Positions 23,401 to 35,240 of a stretch of DNA of 64,000 nucleotides are shown in pieces. The notes beneath the pieces were generated by a model. That model was not told the DNA's origin. It saw only the letters and a list, made by a program, of their open reading frames with translations, and ran no database searches. The translations under genes were made by a program, and so were the position numbers. The DNA is taken from assembly GCF_025024155.1 (NCBI RefSeq), contig NW_026251742.1, positions 186,001 to 250,000 on the forward strand, in the 5' to 3' direction. The DNA is from Gamsiella multidivaricata. Lineage: Eukaryota; Mortierellomycota; Mortierellomycetes; Mortierellales; Mortierellaceae. The first letter of the stretch is position 1. Every line of letters starts with the position of its first letter.

Positions 23401-24962
23401 AAAAAAGAAGAACAGGCGGACGGAACTGTATGCGGTGGCGCATATACAGCCAGACCAGAAGGAAAATGCATTTGCTACATTAGTACAACTACAGTAGATT
23501 GACACACATCGTGCATTTACGGAGCACCTCGGCAGAGGCACAGCATTTCGTCGTTTATTTCTGTAATTCATTCCTTCATTCTAAAAACTCGCGTGCTTAA
23601 TGTGTGCATGATGCGCTTACGGCGCATGTGCATACATGGGGGATGCATACACGGAGGAATAGAAGGGAAGGGTAGGCAAATGATGAATGATATCGCTCAC
23701 CAAAGTGTTGAAAAAAAAAAAAAAAAAAAAAAAGAAGGCCAGAGTCAACCTATTATCTCTTCCTGCCCATTCGAAATGAAGGCGTTTGATACGTGCACAC
23801 AATTGGCCCTAGAATTTCTGTTGGAACGATATCTTACACTTGAAGCTGTACTTGCTTTGGACTACCCTTTTGTTGTCATCGGGCGTATTAACAGCACGTG
23901 ATCAGAAACGGATGGAGTCCATCCAAAAAGAAGGCTGAGAAAAACGTGTGGAAGGGGAAATAAAGGACCACCAACAGTAAGAAACCATATACAGAAAGTT
24001 TGTGGTGTTTGGTTTGGGTCACTTCGGTTTTAGGCGTCCATCTACCGATCTGTCGGCTGCTCTTTTTATTATATCTTGTTTCATAGTCGTTCTTTTCTTT
24101 TTTTGGTTTAAGACAACGTATTAGACTATTTGCATAGTCCTGCAACTCTCTTTTGCTTTCTCCGGCAGCGACACCATGAAATCAGTGTGGAGGACGATCT
24201 ATGCATATGAGAGCCGGTGCAGCCTATACACCTATACATTCCTACAATATCGTCGGCTACTGCTCCTTACCGAGAATAAAAAAAAGAATCCGAGCAGAGC
24301 AACGCTGGCAGATCGACTGAAACAAGATAGACATTGTTATGTGTTGTACAAACGCCTGAAGGAACGAGCCCCTGTAATATGAGACGACCAGGGGGGATGG
24401 ATGGCCTAGGTTAGTTCAAGGACTATCCATCTTTGTGTTATTACAAACCCATGCGCCACAAAGCTGCTGCATAAGCAATTACCCATTTCCCTCTTTTCCT
24501 TTTTCATTCACCGAGAATAAAAAAGTAGTTTGTAAAGAGAGGTTACGTTGTATGGTGTATGTTTTTGTTGTGGTGGTTTCTACACGACATCATAGGTGGT
24601 CCGTGAGATCCTCCTCATACAGGGCGCTTAGTTTTATAAGCCTGTGAAAGCCAGAAGAATTACATCCGACGTTTCGTTGTCTCACCGATGAGGACCTCGT
24701 ATTTGCTGCTTCAGATTCACAAGCCCAATTGGTGGTAAAACCTGGCTTCTATCCTCTCCTAATACACGCGATATTGCGATATCCTAGTTCCTACGAAAGC
24801 TGGTCTAGCAATAGAGTCCAGGCCCTCGCTAAATGAACAAATATCTTTATTTGAATATGAATTTTATTTGACGGCGTCTTTCATAATTGGTAATCCAACG
24901 GACTGAGGGAGAAAGAAGCCGAACTCTTCGAGACCTGTCGTGGTCAAACCTAGCTATGGTAC

Positions 24963-24998
24963 ATCATCATCACCATCACCATCACCATCGCCATCATA
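24963..24998. repeat. CATCAC microsatellite
   Basis: CATCAC/CATCGC hexamers in about five copies. An ORF through it is a poly-His artefact. Confidence 0.8.
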
Positions 24999-27793
24999 AG
25001 AGCCTAGAACCCAGCGAAGAACTGACCAGAAAGACAGAAAGAGTGTTTGTGTTGGGAAGGATCCCATCAAATAGGTCGGGGTCCTCTTTGACCCTTCTAG
25101 TCGGAGTACCTTGTTCAACCATGGCAATGTAGGCAACCAAGCTAGGCAGACTACAACGGACACGAACGTGTTTGATCCTTGGCTTTTTGCATGATGATCT
25201 ACTTCTCCTCTCCCCCTTGTCCCTGACGAAGGGAAAAAGCTGTAATCCCGTCAGCGGCTAGGTCGCAGGAATCAGGACGCAGACACGATTCGCTCTCTGT
25301 GTACGTTCCGGCACTGTGTCACTTTATTTTTATTTTTTATGATCAACAACAGATCTCTTCCTGCAAGAAGAAAAGAGACCTCATTGGTAAACAAGGGCAC
25401 ACCGGCAGAGGCCTTGTCTGGTGCTGGATCTCATCCTGTTCGCGTTGATCCGCTTCAGCAACAACAAGAGGCCGTAAAGGTCTCTCTACCATGACTGGGA
25501 TACTTATGACGAACGGCGGCTGGTAATGGATGAACTCTGATAACCCAAAGCCTTGCGCTTCAAAATTATTTTCAGCCAGCCACTCTCATTGGGTGCTTCC
25601 TCCATTCCCTCATGCAATTATGCGTGGTAGGACCCTGTGCAGAATAGGCAGTTCCCCACTTTTTTTTCTTTTGTGTCGTTCTGTTTATCCCAGTAATGAC
25701 ATGCACCACAAAGTAGTCTAGTGTTGCAGCACGGAAAGAAAGAGGAGGAGGGGGTACACCTTCTCCCACTCGTTGCTCTCATCCCTCTATATCTGCATGC
25801 AATTAGAGAAAGGCAAGTGAACAGAGGGGGTGTTGTCATTTACGCCCTCGAGCAAAACTCCTTCAGATAAACAAATGTCTATAAACGGGCATTCAATTAA
25901 ACAGAAAGATGAGAGCAGAGATTTGAGCGATGGCCCAATCCCTTTCCTTCCTCACAAGAGGAAAAGAAGGAAAGGCTAATCGGCGAGCTCATATTTTGTA
26001 ATTGACAATTGACAAGAAAAACCAAACAAACCCATCTCCATTTTTCGCCTACGGACGGATTTTCAATCCCGGGCTGACGGGTTGAAATCGGCCCACCAAA
26101 TCGTCTGGGTAATTCCGGATGAGCGCGAAATAGCAACGGAATCAAAGGAACAAAAAGATCATGGGGCTATCCTTTGGGCCTAGAATACCGGGGTCGACTC
26201 TCAAGGCAGCGAAAACAAAAAGTGGGGAAAGGGCGTAAACGGCTCCATACATTGTCGTCCGTTCCGATTGGGGTCATTGGCTCCAGCAAGCCCCTCGAGT
26301 GATCGACAACTACGCCCAAAAGCAAACTCCGGATTACATCGTCGATCATACGATCCTCAAGCTTGACAAAGCGCATATGCATTCACATCGATCGGGAACC
26401 CCTTCTTGTTCGGTCTTTTTACCCCAGGTCCTATATGGCAAGAGGCCTTATTTGCTAAACTTCGCACGCTTCAATGCGTGTTTCTCTCGATCTAGACAAA
26501 ACGTCCATATTGCTTTGAGATGCTGTCAAAAATATAAAAAAAATAAAAGAATTAATAATGCTGCATCTGTGCGCGTAGGTTGGAGTTAGATCCGTAGCAT
26601 TTCGCCGATCCAATCTGTCCTACACTCTTACTTTTACCGTTTCTTGGTTCACATTTGCCACCACTGTTTCTCATTTGTAGATCATTTCAAGACGTCGTGG
26701 AAGCAAGGGTTCGAGACATTAAAAGGGCCCTAGGTCTCTGGCGTCATGAGGCAGCAATTGAGCCGCGTTTATCTTGTAGCTACGACAAAACCGTCTTGGA
26801 GTAATATACAGCATGCGGAACTACAATATGAATTGGTCAACGCGAAGATGTTCAATGTAGATTGACTTGGTCTTTCGAATTCGGTCATCATTAAATGTGT
26901 CTCTCTCTGTGCCACGTATGAAAACTGGGCGCATCTAGTACGCGTGCTTGAAGTCTTCATTTTTTTTTTGTACTCCTAATTGATAAACCCTTCATTCCTA
27001 CAAGAATGTTAAAGGAAAGAGGAAAGCTGGGTTGGTTCGTTAGTTGCAGGGTGCAGGGCGTGTGGAGGGCATCAACCGCGATTATATGCCCTTTGCTCGC
27101 AGCTCGCATGGGTGCAGAACCAATCACATATATGCCTCAATTTTTACCTGCAGTTGAACAAAAGAATCGGGCCATGGTAGCCTTGAGTAAGGCGTAAACA
27201 AACATTCCCTGTGTGCAAGATCGGGGGAGGAGACAGGGCTGGATCGTGCTGTTCGATCCAACCTCAACGATTATTATTATTTTTTTTCAGCGAGGGGCGA
27301 AAGAAAGGTAGAGACTAGAAAAGAGGGATGTGACCAATGCGGTTGTCGCGTGGAGTGTAGTAACAAACATATCTTCCGATTTCGCTCACATATGGAGTGG
27401 CATCAATCGTTTTTTTTTATCGTTGACAACATAGCTTCATAACAATAGATCATGCATGAATGCTTTTTCCAAATGAGAAGCATTCGAGAGACGGTGCGAG
27501 TGAGATTTAGAGAAAGGGAGGTAAACCTCGGAGTAGCCCAGCCGATGTGTTGTCCGGCTCGCACTGGCCGAGAGTGTCGTCTCGTGTCAAAGGGAGGGCG
27601 AAGTCGATGATGCAGTATCTAGAAAACTAGTCATTTTGTTCACCCCGCACATACAGGATCATGGAGCCGGCAGCCAAGGCCGACGATCGATGGGTGGGTG
27701 CTGAGCACAGAAGCAATCTGAGCAAGGCGAGCAATTCGGGTTGTCAAATAAAGAGAGAGATGTTCATTAATGAATAGCTCTCATCCTGGGCAA

Positions 27794-27811
27794 ATTGGCC
27801 AATTGGCCAAT
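27794..27811. promoter_or_regulatory. perfect 18-bp palindrome of nested CCAAT motifs
   Basis: ATTGGCCAATTGGCCAAT is its own reverse complement and contains CCAAT twice and ATTGG twice. CCAAT is the core site of the HAP/NF-Y complex, conserved in fungi. It lies about 4.2 kb upstream of Medusa. Regulatory function is inferred. Confidence 0.4.
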
Positions 27812-30800
27812 ACGACAGGCTTCATTTTGACAGCCGAGTGAGACAAAGGCCCAGCTGGCACATGAACGCACTCATCTGGGCGGCAGGAAGACGCCGTTGC
27901 TTGTTCGGTCCTCAAGAGGAGGTCGGCCTTGCTCGGGAGAGGCGAACTAAGAAAAGAAAAGGTGGGGCATGGACCATGTGGGCAAGACCACATCTGGGCC
28001 TGGGTTTGCTTATAAAAAAGGGCACTCAGAGCAGGCCTGAAAAGGAAATCGACGTCCGAGAAGTGAAACGGCGTGTTTACATCCAAATCGTTAAATCCAA
28101 TAAACATACTTTAATGTAATATACATTTTCATGCTATTCCTCTGCAGAACCTTCGAGCAGCAGATCAGGCGACCGTCGACGATGCCGTGCGCTTGCGCAT
28201 ATGGGAAGGCTAGCGGTTCCCAGCAGCAGCCGCGGCATGCAGTTGAGCGGAGATAGACGTGTTACTTACCATGGTCCTGTACCACGGATAGGCCACTACC
28301 GAGTTTCAGATTATACAACTCTCGACTAGAACCCAGCTGTAGGTCTCGTAGGCAATTGATAAAACAAACGCGTCTTGAAACGATACCACCTGGACATAAA
28401 ACACCTCTTTCATATGCAGGCATGGTCCTGTTTTCTTCCGATTTCTTCCTATTCGTTGCTTAAAATGCAGCGGGTGTGGCCTGTGGTGGGTGTTTGCGAG
28501 TACAGTGGGCAACATCCACGACATTTACCAACGACCATGGTCAGCGCGCAAATGCACTGTGCAACCCTATATACCCACTTGTCCACTGTGCGCTGCAGCC
28601 AAACAATGCGTGCCCAAATTATATCCTTTATCTGCGCCTTTCGCTTAACTGGGCGTGCAGCCCTAGCCGATACAATTCATGATTGATCTGGCTCATGCAT
28701 CCAGAAAGCCGTCTCTCGTGCCTGTGTGGGTTGGCGTTTTATTCGGCCAATTACATAGACTTGTATGCAACAGCAGAATCCATTATTCTTGACGGTATTT
28801 GCTGAGCAAATACAAAGTCCCATAGACTGAACCAATCCCTTGACCCATTTTCACTTAGCAAATCGGTCCAAGGAACAAAATGAGGGAATTCATTTCTGTT
28901 TGCACCTATTGGGTGAGCCCTTGAAGATGAAGGGAGGCAAACGGTGGCAAGCGCGTGAAAAGAGAATAGAGGGAGAAATAAAAAGACAGAAAGGCACAAA
29001 TGAGTCCAATTAACCATGGCTTGACTACATGGTCGACCTCCAAGAAAGAGGATTCCATGATCAATAAATAAGTTGATTGTCAATGGGGCTGAACGTGAGA
29101 GGCTGGTTAGGATGTGCTATGTTACTCATCTATCTCCCTTATGGACTCGGGGCTATATGCCTGCCCTCTTGCGCCGTTCACAATTCACTATATTGCAAAA
29201 GGGCAGTAGCAATGTCGAGAGGGAGGAGGGACCGAGGTGTGCCCCCTAACCGACAATCGCTAATTGTCTTGGCGATTGTTCAATTACGAAAGGAAAGTGA
29301 ACACGAAGAAAAGCTAGGAGTCTCAACAAGCTGTAGCTTGGACGCGTCTTCATAATTGGTGCGACAACAGTATTGCGGCGACATAGCAGAAGCAGTGGGT
29401 GAAAATGGAGGGAAAGCACAAGCTGCAGACAAACAATGGGAACCCTGATGCACCGGTGTTTGTCGACTACACCCATGCTTACAGTTACCGTTTCCTGGTT
29501 GCTCTTAAATATGTCTTAGGGCGTCCTCCTTTTTCTGCATGCATTTGGGTGCAAGGGCCAGTGTAAAAAGGCCGAAATCTCCCGCCATTTTTGCTGACAC
29601 CATAGCACCATGTGGACGGCCCGCGGACTAGGGAGACGCTTGTAGGATGCGCATGGGATTCGACCCGCCACCCGCCATATTTCTCATTGATCATTCTGGG
29701 TTTGCAGCCCATCGGTGGCACGGTGCCTGTGTAATCCTCCGTAAATCGGTGCTCAACAGAGGGGCGACATTCAATCCCTTCGGTGATTGGATAATTCGGT
29801 CATTTTTCCCTTTAGGACGGAAGCATAAAAGCAAACAAATACTAGAAATACTAGGGGACCATATCACAATAGACACCGTTTTTACTAGAGCAGTACAAAC
29901 AGGTCAGAATGGGGCTATTTGTTTTTATCTGGGGTAAAGAAATCACCAAAGTAGGGTGCTTGCCGCCTTGAATACCTCTTGATGATCGACGTGGGAAGAC
30001 GATCGTCGACGAAGACTTTGCAATACCATAGACAAAGCAAGACAAAGCACGACACATCAATGATGAAGACCCCCTTATGGTGAAGCAGACGCGTTAAAAA
30101 TAGCTGCAGCGAGCGAGGTTTGAGAGAGAAACGAGGACCCTGGCAAGACATTCTGGAAACGATGCGACGCGTATCCTTCTCCAAACAAGAGTGTTATGAG
30201 GCAACTGAAACGTTCTTTTTATGGTAGACAATGCGCCCTCAAAGCGTGGCATCAAAGTTGGATCGATATTCTATGCGTTTGACATCTGTCAGCATTCCAA
30301 ACTCTACAGTCTGTATCTGCAACATGCATATATAGCAGTAAGACATAGGAGATGTAACGAGGGTGCATGGGTAGAGGAATGAGACAAGTAGGGGTCCTTG
30401 TGAAGGGATCGTGTCAAACGTTTCTAGGGCATCTACGCGTCAATGTTGATTGTCTGCTTTTATTTATGCTTCTGGACTATGGGCCCTGAATGCAAACCAG
30501 GGGAAGGGACTGCATGCGCACTGTAATAAGAACAGGAATAGACTGCTGAATGGGATCCATGGTCCCACATTGAGACGCAAACTACATGGGGAGACCGTTC
30601 GGAGAGACTCAGGCGGCACGGTCGCGAACTGCCCGTGTCAGGACAACGGATGCACGGCCTATGCTCGAGAAGAGGCAGGTGCGCAAGATCGAACGAAGTC
30701 AAGAGAGGAAAGAAGAGAAGCATGGGCCAGGGAATCCAAACAAAGTGAAATACTACGACACAAAGCGCACGACCGTGCGATGAAATTCTCGCCGAAAATC

Positions 30801-31564
30801 TTTGTCTCCCTGTCTCGCCTCCTGCCACTCCCTATTGTAGACTACTGCATCTCTCTTCTTTTTTCAATTGCAAGTGCTCTTTGGATGGAAGGATCCTCTA
30901 CATGCTATGGTATCCTCTATGTCTTCTGCCGATGTTTGCAGTCACAATAGTCGTCTGGCTTCAATGCAAGAACTTTCCCTCCACCGATTGATTTTGCCAA
31001 TTCTTTTATATTACCGGCCTATGGGGTGGGCGAGATTGAGGTAAAGGGAATAGTCTACCGATTTGTTGGTAGACATAGTGAGAGCAAACGTAGTGAGAGG
31101 GAGAGAGGGTGGGATGACATGACTTCCTGGTTATCGCCGCTGGGCATTGGTACAGCAGGTCTGCAGGTGATGGCCTGCTGCCTGCCCTTGCCCAAGCTCA
31201 TTTTTTTTTTATCAATTACCCATCGGAACAACTATTTGGGACAGCGCATTTGCATGTTCAAGTAAATATTGTGCATATAGGGAACGGCCTCTGTAGTTGA
31301 CCATATTCAAGTGAATTGACTGTTTAGCTCTTCAATTGAATGGCTCTTGGATACAATACGATTGAACTAACTATAGGCCATAGAGTACTTGCGTAGTTTA
31401 TGTTATTCAGTTCAATTCAGTTGCGCGATAAGATACATATCGTTTATTTATTTTTCTTATAATGCCCGCCCATCGCTGGATTAAAATCCTCCTATTGACT
31501 CGGTATTGTTACCTGTGAGAGACAGCGAATAAGCAGGGCAAGTGTAGCAATCCTCCGTTTCTCA

Positions 31565-31967
31565 AACCGTATATATACACCTGGATCCTGGACGCACCTC
31601 TTACTTTCTTCTCGTTTCTCATCCTCTTCTTCACCTTCAAAGAACAAAGACAAAGTATTTCACTCTTCTTCAGCACCATCCTTCATACTCTCCGACACGA
31701 GACATATCTCCTTCGCCCTCACTCTTCGCTTGCACCTCCACCACTTCTCTCCTCTGGTTTCGCAATCGGTAAGCCAAGTCTTCTTTTCAACGTGGACGGT
31801 ATCCCCTGGCAACCAGATCCACATCACACTTTATCTTGATTGCTGTGCTGTGCTGTGCTGCACACTGGATATGGGGCCTCTGGTGCTGACCGTTGACTTC
31901 TTCTTTGCATCTTAGGAAATCCACCTTCACCACTTCCATTTCACACTACCGATAAATTTTCACAGCA
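31565..31967 (+). promoter_or_regulatory. Medusa core promoter and spliced 5' leader
   Basis: A TATATATA element at about 31569-31577 precedes a pyrimidine-rich leader. A good GTAAGC donor at 31769 and a TTAG acceptor at 31914-31915 define a probable leader intron of 147 nt, which contains a TGCTG repeat (31843-31861). The coding ATG follows at 31968. I found no strong upstream ATG ORF in the spliced leader. Confidence 0.6.
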
Positions 31968-33946
31968 ATGGACATGTCCGCAATCCAAAGTAAGCAAAGC
32001 AAAGGATCTTCATCGTCTCCCTTTTCCTCCACTGTCAACTCAAAGGAGCACATTTTGCTACGCCCGGTTTCGTGTTTCACGATCCTCAGCCACCATCGCC
32101 ACCTTCTGATCGATGGTCTTTGTCATCCAGCCCTCTTTTTCTGAGCAACTGCCATTGACACCTCCTCTTTCTTGCTTCCTTCCACAGACTTTGAACCAAG
32201 AAAGTTCGCACCTATGCCAGTACCACAACCCCAGATTCAGCAACAGCACATCGCCAACTTCAAGGCTCAGTCTCTCCAAATGCAAGCACCTCGCATCCTC
32301 GAGTACAACCCACAGTTTGGATCTGAAGGCCAGAACTTCACGGTCACTCTCCAAGCCAGTGCAGACAGACAGCTCCGCGTCGGCTTCGGCACCTTGGTTG
32401 TTGATACAAAACAATACGCTGCCAATGGCTATGTGACTCTCAGCTGCGCCGTCCCCAACTTTGCCATTACCAAGTGGTTCTCGAGCAAGGTCCCACTCTA
32501 TGTTCTTCAGATGGAAAACGACATGGTTCTCGAGAGCTGGCCCTTTGGCGACTTTGCTTACTACGATGGTACGTGCGCACCACAACTTTCTTGGCTTTCT
32601 TTCCCCCCTTCATCCACAACATTGACTGACATCCAAGCCTTTCTTTAATAACGAACAGATGCCCAGTCCAACAACGGTACCAAGCGTGCCAGCATCGACA
32701 AGGTGATGTACACTAGCCAGGGCCCCATCTCCAACAAGAAGCAGCATATCATCACGGATCTCGATATCTCCCAGGCCTCGTCTTTGGTCGCCGCCACGCC
32801 TGCTCCTCTCAGCACCATCCCTCGTCGTAAGTGTTCTTGGCATTCGCAGGAAAATCTAATTTCCTTGGCTTGGTTCTCTGTGTTTGGTACTAATTTATAT
32901 AATTCGAACTCCTTTAATAGAGGACAGCTACTCCACTGCCATCAGCGCATCTGTTGCCGCATATGACAATGCCAGCCTCTACGCGCAGGCTCAGCAGACG
33001 ACCTCTCCCTACGCTGCACGCCCTGCCATGACTCCTGCTTCCTACGCCCGAACTGGATATTACAACGCCAGTATGTATTCTCTTGCCTTTCAACTTTACG
33101 CCATGAACTCCCGATGACATACAAGAATCATCAAATGCTTAACATCATCATTTTTACACTTGCCAATTAGGCCAAATGGTTGCACCCCACATGCCTTCGT
33201 ACTCGCAGGCCGACCTCACTGCTACGACCTATGCCATAACCTCGGCCATCCAGAGCAATCCCACTCAGGCCATGACAGCTTCGTACATGTCTCAGCCCCC
33301 CAGCCTTCCTATTGGTAACTACAGCCCTTATTCCAACATGATGAACAAGGCCAACCTCAAGTTCACCGGAAACATGGACGATATGGCTATCAACTGGAGC
33401 GGAGAGGAATGGGAGGCCCACCGTCGCCTGGTCCAGTTTTGGAGACGTCAGGACGGCAATGACATTCACTGCAGCTTCGCCCCTGTTTCGCCTGCTGAAC
33501 GTCAGCCCAACAGTATCGTTGTTTCCTGCATCTACTGGGCCGAGCGTAACGACTGCTTCTTGACCTCGGTTGACTGCATCTATTTGCTCGAGTCCTTGAT
33601 CGCCGTCCGCTTCACAGTCGAGGAGAAAAATCGCATCCGCCGCAACCTTGAGGGATTCCGCCCCATCACTGTCTCAAAATGCAAGCCCGAGAGCGCCGAG
33701 TTCTTCAAGCTGATCATGTCCTTCCCCAACCCCAAGCCAAGAAACATTGAGAAAGATGTCAAGGTCTTCCCCTGGAAGGTCCTGTCCTATGCTCTCAAGA
33801 AAATCATCAGCAAATACACTGCCTCGTACAGCAGTACAGCCAGCATCCAGGCCGAGACTTTCCACAATGCCAACTTCCCCCACGGCTCGACCTTGCCCTT
33901 GACGGCACAACAGCAGTCCATCCTCGAGTCCAGCATCATTGCATAA
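31968..33946 (+). CDS. medA: Medusa (MedA/Acr1)-type developmental regulator
   Basis: Five exons, 31968-31989, 32188-32568, 32659-32826, 32921-33070 and 33171-33946, join in phase to 498 residues. Residues about 34-140 form a beta-rich block (PRILEYNPQFGSEGQNFTVT) that resembles an IPT/TIG-like fold. A Tyr/Ala/Ser/Gln-rich linker follows. The C-terminal 150 residues are the diagnostic part: RRLVQFWRRQDGN, NSIVVSCIYWAERNDCF, LTSVDCIYLLE, RFTVEEKNRIRRNLEGFRP, PKPRNIEKDVKVFPWKVL. This block is nearly invariant in Medusa proteins of filamentous fungi, which control conidiation, sexual development, adherence and virulence traits. Residue length is shorter than in Aspergillus, mostly in disordered parts. 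Exon 1 is only 22 coding bases. Confidence 0.93.
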
Positions 33947-35240
33947 TTCGCATAAGTTGTATTTGCATTTGGTATTGTTTTTTTCTTCCTTGCATCTTGG
34001 ATATACTATGTAGTTCATGTCGTTTGCTTGTCATCTTTTCCTTGTACCTTATAGTCTAGTTTTCATCCTTGTATATTCATTTGCTGTTTACCATGTTACA
34101 TTAAGAACCGGCGGCAGATTCGTGTGCTCTGCCTCCAATGCACATAATAAAATATAAAATCAAAAATAATCTAACATAACACAAGTCGAGCCTGCTCTTT
34201 GAAAATGAGCTCTTGATACTCCAGATAATAATGTGCAGTAAGGCTCCTGGTAAAGTTTTTCCACGTTTTGTAATTCATTGACCGCCTCCTCAGAAAACGT
34301 CGTCATCGTGCTATTTATCTTTCCTCAAGGTGATAAAATACGCCGATCATCAGTGGACACAGCTCTGGACCCTCCTTTCTTCTGCGGGAAATCGGAGTCC
34401 AGCAAAGTTCATCTTTTCATAGTCTATTGGTCCGCGATGATCATAATTTAGTCCGCTTTCTCTCCTTACGTTCGTCATAACAGTGCAATTGAACCACCAA
34501 GCTTATTCCATCACCAAACTACTGACACAAAAGGCAGACCAGACCGCCGAATAGCTTGCCATCGCCACGATAGGAGAACAAGCAAATAAAGACGCGTGAA
34601 ATGCTATGGCGATCTTTCCTTGTGTTCAGCTGCGCAAAAAAATTGTGAGCGGCGAGGGCTCTTTCAGACTGTCATACGTTTCTGGAGGCCGTAAATAACG
34701 TTCAAGCAAACCTGGATACTTGCTATGTCATGACATGAATTCCGTTTTAACGAGGAACCCCAGTTCCTGAATGCATATGTACAGGACGTAGATACAAAAC
34801 TATTCGAGAAGTCATGGGCTTATTCTTCCAAAGCTGTGTAGTGCAAACATCAGTGTTCTACATGGAAAACGAAGTGATTGGAGATCCATGTTCTAATACT
34901 AATTACGCCAAATACGTCTTCTATTCATAGTCCATGCAGCCCAGCTGTGCACATATGTCGTACTCGTGAACTAAGGCTGGATACTGAACTCCCGTGTATA
35001 GTCCTTGCTCGCACCGCAGTGCTGTTGTCATTGTCACATGATACGTCGCCTTGGCTAGCGGCACCGGACCACGATCGGGCTGAACGCAGTCCTGCACGTC
35101 GCGGGGGGGGACTTGACCTTGTGTTGCCCATCATCTGATTACCTCGCTCCCTTTCATCTCTCTTCTGTCATCTCGCGCTCCTCATTCCTTCTTGATCGCA
35201 TTACAGGGTAGCACCAAGACAGCGATCAGATCAGTTCACC
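33947..35240. other. 1.3-kb intergenic region
   Basis: Holds the T-rich 3' region of Medusa (AATAAAATA near 34146) and the promoter of LCB1. A C/G run near 35101 and a CT-rich stretch at 35140-35205 precede the LCB1 start. No gene seen. Confidence 0.5.

Larger units (their letters stand above)
19115..31967. promoter_or_regulatory. gene desert between divergent coiled-coil gene and Medusa
   Basis: Nearly 13 kb with no convincing coding region on either strand. Open frames are short, overlap in several frames and lack domain signals; the longest (21445-21912, 30450-30950) have stop-poor but featureless text. It contains long homopolymers (T25 at about 21994-22018, T16 near 22819, A23 at 23711-23733), microsatellites mainly at 19.2-20.5 kb and 24.96 kb, and a nested CCAAT palindrome at 27794-27811. 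The rightmost 400 bp are the core promoter and leader of Medusa. I found no tRNA or 5S rRNA by eye. It is several times longer than any other intergenic gap in the window. Confidence 0.6.

Noticed and set aside
29652..29664. GGGATTCGACCC, resembling a tRNA B box on the minus strand
   Set aside because: The invariant T54 position is wrong and no cloverleaf can be drawn around it.
30450..30950. 166-codon ORF in the gene desert
   Set aside because: No recognisable features and frames on the other strand overlap it; text reads as random.
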